Assembly: GCA_002494135.1 (NCBI GenBank)
Contig: DLBG01000086.1
Coordinates: 1-38,237, forward strand
From: Lachnospiraceae bacterium UBA7027
GTDB lineage: Bacteria; Bacillota; Clostridia; Lachnospirales; Lachnospiraceae
Length of the DNA stretch: 38,237 nt
Direction of reading: 5' to 3'
A program made the translations under genes and the position numbers. Within the stretch, counting starts at the first letter, position 1. Every line of letters starts with the position of its first letter. Shown here one piece after another: positions 1 to 7,315 of the stretch. The notes under the pieces were generated by a model. It did no database searches, had not been told where the DNA came from, and worked only from the letters and a program-made list of their open reading frames with translations.

Positions 1-432
1 AACCTGTTCGTAGCAGGATTCATGGGATCTCCTCAGATGAACTTCCTCGATGCAATCGTAGAAGTATCCGGCGAGACCGCATACCTCAATGTAGCAGGCC
101 ACTCCATTCCTCTTCCTCCCGCTAAGTCCAAGAAGCTTATCGAGGGTGGTTATGACGGAAGAAGCGTAACCTTCGGTATTCGTCCCGAAGACGTATATGA
201 CAGCGAGATGTATGTAGAAACCTCTCCTATGAGCGTATTCGAATCCACCATTAAGGTTTACGAATTACTTGGTGCAGAAGTATTCTTATACTTCGATCTT
301 GAGATGTTCCCGATGACTGCAAGAGTTGATTCCAGAACAACCGCAAGACCCGGCGATACCATCAAGTTTGCTCTCGATGTTGAGAAGATTCACGTATTCG
401 ATAAGGAAACCGAAATGGTAATCACCAACTAG
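1..432 (+). CDS. Sugar ABC transporter ATP-binding protein, C-terminal fragment (MsmX/UgpC/MalK type)
   Basis: The reading frame is already open at base 1 and begins with NLFVAGFMGSPQMNF. That is the conserved junction between the ATPase core and the regulatory C-terminal domain of MalK/UgpC/MsmX ATPases, which energise import of oligosaccharides or glycerol-3-phosphate. The remaining 140 or so residues form the OB-fold/TOBE region, including the family motif GIRPEDVY near the middle. Walker A, the signature motif and Walker B lie upstream of the window, so the gene is cut by the window edge and is not a pseudogene. In Firmicutes this subunit is often a shared ATPase serving several sugar permeases, so no substrate can be named. 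A strong terminator follows 40 nt after the stop, so this is the last gene of its transcript. Confidence 0.88.
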   Translation, partial: NLFVAGFMGSPQMNFLDAIVEVSGETAYLNVAGHSIPLPPAKSKKLIEGGYDGRSVTFGIRPEDVYDSEMYVETSPMSVFESTIKVYELLGAEVFLYFDLEMFPMTARVDSRTTARPGDTIKFALDVEKIHVFDKETEMVITN

Positions 433-471
433 TATGAAATGCTGGTGAAACAGAAAAAGAAATGATAAGAT

Positions 472-505
472 AAGGGTGTATGCAGATAGGCATACACCCT
501 TTTTT
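472..505 (+). terminator. Rho-independent terminator after the sugar ABC ATPase gene
   Basis: A perfect 12-bp stem (AAGGGTGTATGC at 472-483 with its complement at 490-501) closes a 6-nt AGATAG loop and runs into a T tract ending at 505. It ends the transcript of the ATPase gene and isolates it from the two-component system at 550. No clear sigma-A promoter was found between this hairpin and the kinase start. Confidence 0.92.
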
Positions 506-549
506 ACAGGCAGTTCATCTGTCTGATTTGTGCGGTACCGGAGCTTATC

Positions 550-2214
550 ATGAAGTTAAACACAAGACTGATTATTATATTCTTTGCCATTGTCGTTCTG
601 CCGTTTATTCTGGCAGGACTGACATATCTTACCATCTGCGGTTCCATTGCCTGGAATTTAAAGCAGGCATACGGAATCAAAAATGTTCCGATTTCGGCGG
701 CACTGAGCCCGACGGAACTGTACTCCACCGTAACGGAAGAGTACATGGTGGTTTTAAGGGAGAAACTGGAACAGAATACCGATTACATTAAGGATACCGA
801 AGAACTGACCTCCCTGGATGAGGAACTCGGCCGTATTTCGTCCTTCCTTGTGGTGAAAAAAGGAGACGAAATCTATTATCTCGGAAAGGAGCATGCAGAA
901 GATCCGGTGCTGAATGTCCTTTCCGTAGAAGCATCCTATCCCGAAGGAAGCGGAGCCAGCCTTTATTACAACGACATTAAAAGAGTGGTGAAGCAGACGA
1001 ATTATACGACGTCCGACGGTCAGAAGGGAACCATCTATTTTGTCACCATGGTCGGAATGATGGTATCGGAAGTGACCGGCCCGGGAGTAATCATCTCCAT
1101 TATCGTTGTGCTGGTTTTAACCGGTATTCTTTTAACATCCTGGTTAAATCAGGGTATCATCAAACCCATGCTTTCCTTAAAAAGCGCAATGACAAGAATC
1201 GAGGAGGGCGATCTGGATACGCCCGCGACGACGCTGGAAAAGGGAGAGGTCGGAGAACTCTTTGAAGGCTATGAGCAGATGAGAAAAAGGCTGAAGGAAT
1301 CCGACGAGGAAAAGGCGAAAACGGAGGCCGCAAACAAGGAGCTTGTCAGCAATATTTCCCATGACTTGAAAACGCCCATAACCTCCATCAAAGGCTATGT
1401 GGAAGGGATTCAGGACGGGATTGCGGATTCTCCCGAAAAAATGGAAAAATACATCAAAACAATATATAATAAAGCTTGTGACATGGATTTTCTGATTGAC
1501 GAGCTGACCATGTATTCCAAAATCGATGCGGATCAGATTCCCTATCAGTTCCATCGCATGAATGTCTGCGATTATTTCTCGGACTGTGCGGAGGAAGTGG
1601 GACTGGACCTTGAGAACAAGGGCATCGAATTCGTCTATCAGCCGACCTGCTCACAGAATACCGAGATGTATGCCGATCCCGAGCAGTTAAAGAGGGTGAT
1701 TAACAACATCATCAACAATTCCGTCAAGTACCGTAAAGAAACCAGAAGCCGGATTGTGCTTCGCGTTTCCGAGCCGAGCGGAGTTGAGATTAAGGTGGAA
1801 ATCGAAGATAACGGAAAAGGCATTTCCGAGAAGGAGGCCGTTAAAATCTTCGACCGGATGTACCGCACGGATGCATCCCGTAATTCCAAGCAGGGCGGCA
1901 GCGGAATCGGCCTGTCCATTGCCAAAAAAGTGGTGGAAAATCATCAGGGCAGAATCTGGGCCACGGGAGAGGAAGGAAAGGGAATGACCATTCATTTTAC
2001 CCTTCCCGTATATAAAGAAACGGTTCCGGAAGCAGCTTTGCCGGAAGAGGAAACGAACAATCCGATTATCCGTATTGAAAAGATGGTCGGAAAAACCGTG
2101 GGAAATGCCGTAGCCGGCGTGAAGACCGGTGTGGCCGGAGTAAAAACCGGCGTGGAAAAAACCATGGCAGAGATAGAGAAGAAAACAAAACGCGAAACGG
2201 GGGATGACGAATGA
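550..2214 (+). CDS. Membrane sensor histidine kinase with Lys/Val/Gly repeat tail
   Basis: This 554-residue PhoR-type histidine kinase should autophosphorylate in response to an extracytoplasmic signal and pass the phosphate to the regulator encoded next to it. In order: transmembrane segment about 7-29, extracytoplasmic sensor region about 30-175, second membrane segment about 178-198, HAMP linker, HisKA domain with NISHDLKTP (phospho-acceptor His271), N box INNSVKY near 388, G1 box DNGKGIS near 420 and a G2 box GGSGIGLSIAKK. The start has GGAG at 540-543, 6 nt upstream. The gene overlaps the response regulator by 4 nt, so the two are translationally coupled. Oddity: the catalytic domain is followed by about 65 extra residues (489-554) holding two tandem AGVKTGV heptads (522-535) and a Lys-rich helix, not a normal part of these kinases. 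The signal is unknown. Confidence 0.93.
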   Translation: MKLNTRLIIIFFAIVVLPFILAGLTYLTICGSIAWNLKQAYGIKNVPISAALSPTELYSTVTEEYMVVLREKLEQNTDYIKDTEELTSLDEELGRISSFLVVKKGDEIYYLGKEHAEDPVLNVLSVEASYPEGSGASLYYNDIKRVVKQTNYTTSDGQKGTIYFVTMVGMMVSEVTGPGVIISIIVVLVLTGILLTSWLNQGIIKPMLSLKSAMTRIEEGDLDTPATTLEKGEVGELFEGYEQMRKRLKESDEEKAKTEAANKELVSNISHDLKTPITSIKGYVEGIQDGIADSPEKMEKYIKTIYNKACDMDFLIDELTMYSKIDADQIPYQFHRMNVCDYFSDCAEEVGLDLENKGIEFVYQPTCSQNTEMYADPEQLKRVINNIINNSVKYRKETRSRIVLRVSEPSGVEIKVEIEDNGKGISEKEAVKIFDRMYRTDASRNSKQGGSGIGLSIAKKVVENHQGRIWATGEEGKGMTIHFTLPVYKETVPEAALPEEETNNPIIRIEKMVGKTVGNAVAGVKTGVAGVKTGVEKTMAEIEKKTKRETGDDE

Positions 2215-2903
2215 GCAAGATTCTGATTATCGAAGACGAACAGGCGATAGCGGAACTGGAGAAAGATTATCTGGAAATGAACGGTTTTGAAATCATTGTC
2301 TGCAACGACGGACTGTCCGGTGAGGAAACGGCCCTTCGCGAAAACATTGATTTAATCGTTCTTGATCTGATGCTTCCCGAAGTGGACGGATATGAGGTAT
2401 GCCGCAAGGTCCGCGAGGTAAAGGACATTCCAATTATTATGGTCAGTGCCAAGAAAGAGGATCTGGATAAAATCTACGGTCTCGGAATGGGAGCCGACGA
2501 TTATATGACCAAACCCTTCTCTCCGAGCGAACTGGTTGCCAGGGTGAAGGCCCACATGGCCAGATATTCCCGGCTTGTCGCAGCCAAGAAAAGCGACAAC
2601 GGGGATGTGATTGAAATCAAATCCCTGCGAATCGACAAGACGGCACGAAGAGTTTTCGTCGGCGGTGTGGAGAAACAGTTTACCACCAAGGAGTTTGACC
2701 TTTTGGTTTTCCTTGCACAGCATCCGGATAAGGTTTTTACCAAGCAGGAACTTTTCAAGGAAATCTGGGGACTGGAATCCGTGGGAGATATTACCACGGT
2801 AACGGTACATATCAAGAAAATCCGGGAGAAAATGGAAGAAGATCCTTCCACTCCCCGCTTTATCGAGACCATCTGGGGCGTAGGATACCGCTTCAAAACC
2901 TGA
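2211..2903 (+). CDS. OmpR/PhoB-family response regulator
   Basis: This 230-residue two-domain regulator is the partner of the preceding kinase. The receiver domain (1-115) shows the acidic pocket IIEDE, the phospho-acceptor in VLDLMLPEVDG (Asp52), and the conserved Ser/Lys of VSAKK (about 79-82). A C-terminal winged-helix domain (about 130-230) ends in the typical TIWGVGYRF motif, so it binds DNA at direct repeats as OmpR-family proteins do. ATGA overlap with the kinase stop indicates coupling. The next gene, a pseudouridine synthase, begins 13 nt downstream, so the operon probably continues. Targets cannot be read from the sequence. Confidence 0.95.
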   Translation: MSKILIIEDEQAIAELEKDYLEMNGFEIIVCNDGLSGEETALRENIDLIVLDLMLPEVDGYEVCRKVREVKDIPIIMVSAKKEDLDKIYGLGMGADDYMTKPFSPSELVARVKAHMARYSRLVAAKKSDNGDVIEIKSLRIDKTARRVFVGGVEKQFTTKEFDLLVFLAQHPDKVFTKQELFKEIWGLESVGDITTVTVHIKKIREKMEEDPSTPRFIETIWGVGYRFKT

Positions 2904-2915
2904 CGGGCGGATTCT

Positions 2916-3605
2916 ATGCAGGATAAAATAAAGGAATTAATCGCATATGAAGACGACGATGTCCTTGTCGTGTTAAAACCGCCCGGGATTGCGGTGGAAA
3001 CGAAACGGATCGGGGAAGAAGATCTCGTAAGCCTTCTTCGCAAATACCGTAAGGCAAAGGGCAAAACCGATTATTCTCCGGCCCCGATTAACCGGCTGGA
3101 CCAGCCGGTTTCCGGGCTGGTTTTGTTTGCCCAAAACAAGAAGGCGGCTTCCATATTAAGCGCCAAACTGCAGGGCGGAGATTTTACAAAGATTTATGAA
3201 GCGGAGATTTTCGGCTCGTTTGAGGAAAAGGAAGGAACGCTGGTTTCTTATCTTTATAAGGATGCGAAAACCAACACATCCAGAGCCGTAACGAAGGGAG
3301 ACGGTGATTTTACAAAAGCGAAGAAAGCCGTCCTTGAGTACGAGCAGATCAGACCCGGAAAGGTAAGAATCAGACTTCACACCGGTCGTCATCACCAGAT
3401 TCGCGTACAGCTTTCCGAAGCCGGGCATCCGATCCTGGGCGATATGAAATACGGAAACGAGGAATCCAAAAGAGAATCGGACAGGGCCGGAATCAAAAAG
3501 CTTATGCTGACGGCCTGCGAACTGTCCTTTACCCACCCGACCACCGGGAAACGAATGACCTTTACGGTGAATGAAAACAATACGGTAGCAAAATCGGAAA
3601 AGTAA
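2916..3605 (+). CDS. RluA-family pseudouridine synthase
   Basis: This 229-residue protein isomerises uridine to pseudouridine in RNA. It begins directly with the catalytic fold and has no S4 RNA-binding domain. The catalytic motif reads INRLDQPVSGL (Asp62), a variant of the usual HRLDxxTSGL. Further family motifs are KPPGIAV (about 21-27), the KxYEAxxxG strand, and HTGRHHQIRVQLSEAGHPILGD, split here as HTGRHHQIR and GHPILGD. Length fits single-domain RluA relatives such as the YjbO/YlyB groups. The target RNA (23S rRNA or tRNA) cannot be inferred. It sits between the two-component system and ahcY with short gaps and is probably co-transcribed with both. Confidence 0.9.
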   Translation: MQDKIKELIAYEDDDVLVVLKPPGIAVETKRIGEEDLVSLLRKYRKAKGKTDYSPAPINRLDQPVSGLVLFAQNKKAASILSAKLQGGDFTKIYEAEIFGSFEEKEGTLVSYLYKDAKTNTSRAVTKGDGDFTKAKKAVLEYEQIRPGKVRIRLHTGRHHQIRVQLSEAGHPILGDMKYGNEESKRESDRAGIKKLMLTACELSFTHPTTGKRMTFTVNENNTVAKSEK

Positions 3606-3622
3606 CAAAAAGGGAGATTATC

Positions 3623-4870
3623 ATGGCAAGTGAAATCAGAGATTTATCATTGGCGGAAAGCGGAGAACGTAAAATTGAATGGGTGAAAAGAAACTGTGAC
3701 CTGCTTCGTACCCTGAAAGAGGAGTTTGAACAGACCAAACCGTTCGCCGGAAAGAAAATTGCCTTAAGCGTTCATCTCGAGGCAAAGACGGCTTTCCTTT
3801 GCCTGACACTGGCAGCAGGCGGTGCGGAAATGTATGTAACGGGTTCGAACCCGTTATCTACCCAGGACGATGTGGCGGCAGCGCTGGTAAAGGCCGGACT
3901 TGAAGTTCATGCCTGGTACGGCGCAACCGAAGAGGAATACAATCATCATATTGAAGAAGTTTTAAAAATAGGTCCCAACATCATTATCGATGACGGCGGG
4001 GATCTGGTTCACATGATGCATACCAAATACCGCGATCTGATTCCGAACGTGATCGGCGGCTGTGAGGAAACCACCACCGGTATTCTTCGTCTGGAAGCCA
4101 TGGCAAGGGACGGAGTTCTGGAATTCCCGATGGTGAAGGTCAACAATGCGGACTGCAAGCATTTCTTCGATAACCGTTACGGCACCGGACAGTCTGTCTG
4201 GGACGGAATTAACCGTACCACGAACCTGATTGTTGCGGGTAAAATCGTTGTGGTTGCAGGTTACGGCTGGTGCGGAAAGGGAACCGCAATGCGTGCCAAG
4301 GGACTCGGCGCCCGGGTTGTGGTGACCGAAGTGGATCCCGTAAAGGCCATCGAGGCGGTTATGGACGGCTTTGACGTAATGCCGATGAAGGAGGCCGCAA
4401 AAATCGGTGATTTCTTTGTTACCGTGACCGGTTGCAACAAGGTAATCGATGAGGAAGATTTTGCGGTAATGAAGGACGGTGCCGTGCTTTGCAATGCCGG
4501 ACATTTTGACTGTGAAGTGGACGTGGCTTATTTAAAGAAGGTGGCGGTAAAGACGGCCGAGATGAGAAAAAACATCATGGGCTATCTTCTTCCGACCGGA
4601 CAGTGGGTATATGTGCTTGCAGAAGGAAGACTGGTAAATCTTGCGGCAGGCGACGGTCATCCAGCGGAAATCATGGATATGAGCTTTGCCATCCAGGCTC
4701 TGAGTGCAAAGTATTTAGCGGATCACGCCGGTGAAATTACGGAAAAACTTCTGGATGTTCCGAAGGAAGTGGATCGTGAAGTGGCAATCAGAAAACTGCG
4801 TTTCCTCGGAAAAGAAATCGACGTACTGACCCCCGAGCAGATAAAATACTTAAACAGTGCCGAAGTATAA
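3623..4870 (+). CDS. ahcY: S-adenosylhomocysteine hydrolase (adenosylhomocysteinase)
   Basis: This 415-residue cytoplasmic NAD-dependent enzyme reversibly cleaves S-adenosylhomocysteine to adenosine and homocysteine, removing the inhibitory product of methyltransferases. Visible motifs are SVHLEAKTA (His52), SNPLSTQDDVAAAL (75-88), CEETTTG (147-153), the Lys/Asp pair in CKHFFDNRYGTGQ (Lys179, Asp183), and the NAD-binding loop GYGWCGKG (213-220) followed by VVVTEVDP. The spelling of the NAD loop and YGTGQS matches the short thermophile/Firmicute type (about 400-415 residues), which lacks the 40-residue insertion and C-terminal PDHYRY of the longer enzymes. An SD (AGGGAG) lies about 8 nt upstream of the ATG. 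Homocysteine made here could feed the metF/metH genes at 28-32 kb. Confidence 0.96.
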   Translation: MASEIRDLSLAESGERKIEWVKRNCDLLRTLKEEFEQTKPFAGKKIALSVHLEAKTAFLCLTLAAGGAEMYVTGSNPLSTQDDVAAALVKAGLEVHAWYGATEEEYNHHIEEVLKIGPNIIIDDGGDLVHMMHTKYRDLIPNVIGGCEETTTGILRLEAMARDGVLEFPMVKVNNADCKHFFDNRYGTGQSVWDGINRTTNLIVAGKIVVVAGYGWCGKGTAMRAKGLGARVVVTEVDPVKAIEAVMDGFDVMPMKEAAKIGDFFVTVTGCNKVIDEEDFAVMKDGAVLCNAGHFDCEVDVAYLKKVAVKTAEMRKNIMGYLLPTGQWVYVLAEGRLVNLAAGDGHPAEIMDMSFAIQALSAKYLADHAGEITEKLLDVPKEVDREVAIRKLRFLGKEIDVLTPEQIKYLNSAEV

Positions 4871-4874
4871 GCAT

Positions 4875-4903
4875 TTGACGTCATTAATTCATTGTGATAG
4901 TAT
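4875..4903 (+). promoter_or_regulatory. Sigma-A type promoter of the amino acid ABC operon
   Basis: TTGACG (4875-4880) and TAGTAT (4898-4903) are separated by exactly 17 nt in the 96-bp gap between ahcY and the solute-binding protein gene. The predicted transcript would start near 4910, about 57 nt before the lipoprotein start codon. No terminator hairpin for ahcY was found in the same gap, so read-through from ahcY is also possible. Confidence 0.6.
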
Positions 4904-4966
4904 GGTAATGCTTTAATTTGGCGAAGTAATAAAGATGCGGGAGAAATCCCGTCAAGGAGGAGAAAA

Positions 4967-5764
4967 ATGAAAAAGTTACTGGCAATCGGCATTTCCGTTC
5001 TTATGGTAGCCGCAATGTTATGCGGATGTACCGGTAAGAAAAGCGAAACAAGAGTATTCAAACAGGGTTTTGACCTGGATTATCCCCCCTATTCCTACAT
5101 CGATGACAACGGTCAGGTAGGCGGATTCGACGTAGAGCTTTGCAAAGCTTTATGCGAGTACAAGGGATGGACTTACGAAGCGGTTCCTTTCAACTGGGAT
5201 GCAAAGGACGCGGAATTAAATGCAGGAAACTGCGACTGCATCTGGTCCGGATTCACCAAGAACGGACGTGAAGATGATTATGCATGGAGCATCTGCTATT
5301 CCGACAACACACAGATGATTATGGTTCCGGACGGATCCGACATTAAGACCCTTGCGGATCTTGCAGGCAAGAGAGTCGGTGTTCAGACCGCTACCAGCGC
5401 ATATGATCTGTTACAGGATTCCGAAGAAGGACAGGGCGAGCTTTGTGCAACCTTTGAAAAACTGGAAGTATACGATACTTACACCATCGCATTCAACGAT
5501 CTTCAGGCAGGCGGAATTGATGCCATCGCAATCGATGTTACCAGCGGTAACTTCTTAATGAGCGGTACCGAAGGATATCATTTTCTTGATGAAGTTCTCG
5601 GAAGCGAGCAGTACGGTATCGGTTTCCGCAAGGATGACACCGCACTTCGCGATGAAGTAAACGAAGCTCTTCAGGCACTTGTTGATAACGGAACATACGA
5701 TGAAATCGGAAAGAAATATCCCGAAATCTATGATTTCCTTTGCCTGAAGCCCTCTGAGAACTAA
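4967..5764 (+). CDS. Polar amino acid ABC transporter, substrate-binding lipoprotein
   Basis: This 265-residue solute-binding protein of family 3 (SBP_bac_3) captures an amino acid outside the membrane and delivers it to the permease encoded downstream. A lipoprotein signal peptide ends in the lipobox LCGC, with Cys21 as the acylation site. The mature part contains YPPYSYIDDNGQVGGFDVEL, the classic family signature near the mature N-terminus, then the inter-domain GKRVGVQTATSA and a C-terminal NGTYDEIGKKY motif. The start is fixed by AAGGAGGAG about 5 nt upstream. The His/Gln/Arg/cystine subgroups cannot be told apart by eye, so the amino acid is left open. A stable hairpin after the stop may protect this transcript segment and favour excess production of the binding protein over the membrane subunits. 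Confidence 0.94.
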   Translation: MKKLLAIGISVLMVAAMLCGCTGKKSETRVFKQGFDLDYPPYSYIDDNGQVGGFDVELCKALCEYKGWTYEAVPFNWDAKDAELNAGNCDCIWSGFTKNGREDDYAWSICYSDNTQMIMVPDGSDIKTLADLAGKRVGVQTATSAYDLLQDSEEGQGELCATFEKLEVYDTYTIAFNDLQAGGIDAIAIDVTSGNFLMSGTEGYHFLDEVLGSEQYGIGFRKDDTALRDEVNEALQALVDNGTYDEIGKKYPEIYDFLCLKPSEN

Positions 5765-5793
5765 AATTCGAAAGTAGAATCAGTACATGATTG

Positions 5794-5823
5794 ATCGAGT
5801 AGGAGAATCCCCTCCTACTCGAT
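5794..5823 (+). other. Intercistronic 12-bp hairpin between binding protein and permease genes
   Basis: A perfect 12-bp inverted repeat (arms 5794-5805 and 5812-5823, loop AATCCC) lies between the binding-protein stop and the permease start. It is followed by only a few T residues (ATTTCGC), so it is not a full terminator. In ABC importer operons such hairpins commonly act as partial attenuators or mRNA 3' stabilisers that raise binding-protein expression. That role is inferred here. Confidence 0.7.
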
Positions 5824-5871
5824 TTCGCATAACGCAAAAACAGTGATCTTTGTGTAACAAAGGAGTATCCG

Positions 5872-6519
5872 ATGACATTTCCAACAATGCTGCAAACCAT
5901 GGGAAGCGGAATGCTGAAAACCATTCTGCTGTTTGTTTTAACCCTGGCCGGATCCATTCCGCTCGGAATGGTTGTGGTCTTTTTAAAGAAGTCAAAATTC
6001 AAACCCATCGCGTGGATTACGGAAATCTACATAGCCATCATGCGCGGAACGCCGTTAATGCTGCAGCTTCTTGTATGGTATTTCGGACCGTATTATATTT
6101 TCGGCCTGAGTATCCGCGGATACAAATTCCCGGCACTGTTAATCGGTTTTATCATGAACTACGCGGCTTATTTTGCGGAGATTTATCGAAGCGGAATCGA
6201 TTCCATGCCCGTGGGACAGTATGAGGCAGCGGAGATTCTCGGTTACAGCAAAGTCCGGACATTTTTTAAAATCATTCTGCCCCAGGTAATCAAAAGGATT
6301 CTGCCCGCCATCACCAACGAGGTGATTACGCTTGTAAAGGATACCTCCCTTGCGTCGGCTCTGGCTTACGCGGAAGTATTCTCCCTGGCAAAGCAGATTT
6401 CCGCATCACAGACATCGTTCCTTCCCTTTGTGGTTGCCGGAGTCTTCTATTTTGTAGCCAATTACGTCGTGGCAGGCATCATGAAACGAATCGAAAAATC
6501 CATGCAGTATTATAAGTAA
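5872..6519 (+). CDS. Polar amino acid ABC transporter, permease (HisM/GlnP type)
   Basis: This 215-residue integral membrane protein has about five hydrophobic segments and is a one-gene permease that probably works as a homodimer. The EAA loop that contacts the ATPase is visible as YEAAEILGYSKVRTFFKIILPQ (AA at about 119-120, Gly at 124). An earlier family motif is MRGTPLMLQLLVWYF. Length is normal for the His/Glu/Gln/Arg permease family. AAAGGAG lies 7 nt upstream of the ATG. It sits between the binding protein and the ATPase, separated from the latter by 15 nt. Confidence 0.95.
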   Translation: MTFPTMLQTMGSGMLKTILLFVLTLAGSIPLGMVVVFLKKSKFKPIAWITEIYIAIMRGTPLMLQLLVWYFGPYYIFGLSIRGYKFPALLIGFIMNYAAYFAEIYRSGIDSMPVGQYEAAEILGYSKVRTFFKIILPQVIKRILPAITNEVITLVKDTSLASALAYAEVFSLAKQISASQTSFLPFVVAGVFYFVANYVVAGIMKRIEKSMQYYK

Positions 6520-6534
6520 AATGAGGATCAGACA

Positions 6535-7302
6535 ATGGGTGACGAAATCCTTCGAATGAGCAATATCCATAAAGTATTTGACGCGCTGACCGTGTTGCAG
6601 GACATCAATCTGTCCGTTCATCACGGGGAGGTTGTCAGCATCATCGGACCATCCGGAAGCGGCAAATCGACGCTGCTTCGCTGTGCAACGTTTCTTGAAA
6701 AGATTGACGGCGGAGAAATCGTATATATGGGAAAAACCGCCGCATATACCGAGAATTCCGGTAAAATCGTTTATGCCGGAAAGGCACAGATGAAAGAGAT
6801 TAAGCATTATTTCGGTCTGGTTTTCCAGCAGTTTAATCTTTTCCCGCACTATTCGGTACTGAAAAACGTAATGGATGCGCCGGTTACCGTTTTGGGCCGC
6901 GATAAAAAGGAAGTGGAAGCGGAAGCAAGAGTCCTTTTAGGTAAAATGGGACTTGCGGACAAGGCAGATTCCTATCCCTGCAACTTATCCGGCGGACAGC
7001 AGCAGCGTGTGGCCATCGCACGTGCCCTTGCCATGAAGCCAGAAGTGCTGTTTTTTGACGAACCGACATCGGCACTCGATCCGGAGCTTACCATAGAGGT
7101 TTTAAAAATCATCCGCCAGCTTGCGGAGGAGAAAATGACCATGGTAATCGTTACGCATGAGATGTCCTTTGCAAGAGCCGTCAGCAACCGTGTAATCTTT
7201 ATGGACGGCGGCGTGATTGTGGAAGAGGGAGATCCCGAAGATGTATTCGGAAACCCGCAGCAGGAAAGAACGAAGCAGTTTTTGAAGAGTTATAAAGAGT
7301 AA
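6535..7302 (+). CDS. Polar amino acid ABC transporter, ATP-binding protein (GlnQ/HisP type)
   Basis: This 255-residue ATPase energises the importer. It shows Walker A GPSGSGKST (38-46), Q-loop VFQQFNLFPH, signature LSGGQQQR, Walker B VLFFDEPTSALDPEL and the switch His in VIVTHEMSFA. Between Walker A and the Q-loop there is an extra 12-15 residues (MGKTAAYTENSGKIVYAGKA) compared with E. coli HisP/GlnQ, a modest expansion of the antiparallel beta subdomain. It starts 15 nt after the permease stop and is followed after 13 nt by the racemase/endonuclease III fusion gene, which is thus in the same operon. Confidence 0.95.
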   Translation: MGDEILRMSNIHKVFDALTVLQDINLSVHHGEVVSIIGPSGSGKSTLLRCATFLEKIDGGEIVYMGKTAAYTENSGKIVYAGKAQMKEIKHYFGLVFQQFNLFPHYSVLKNVMDAPVTVLGRDKKEVEAEARVLLGKMGLADKADSYPCNLSGGQQQRVAIARALAMKPEVLFFDEPTSALDPELTIEVLKIIRQLAEEKMTMVIVTHEMSFARAVSNRVIFMDGGVIVEEGDPEDVFGNPQQERTKQFLKSYKE

Positions 7303-7315
7303 AGGATTCAGACAC

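Noticed and set aside
480..791. Open frame of 103 codons overlapping the terminator and the histidine kinase start
   Set aside because: It begins inside the terminator stem and overlaps the strongly supported kinase in another frame; no family resemblance.
3841..3852. GGGTTCGAACCC, which looks like a tRNA T-arm
   Set aside because: It lies in the conserved SNPLSTQDD-coding part of ahcY, and no acceptor, D or anticodon arms are found around it.
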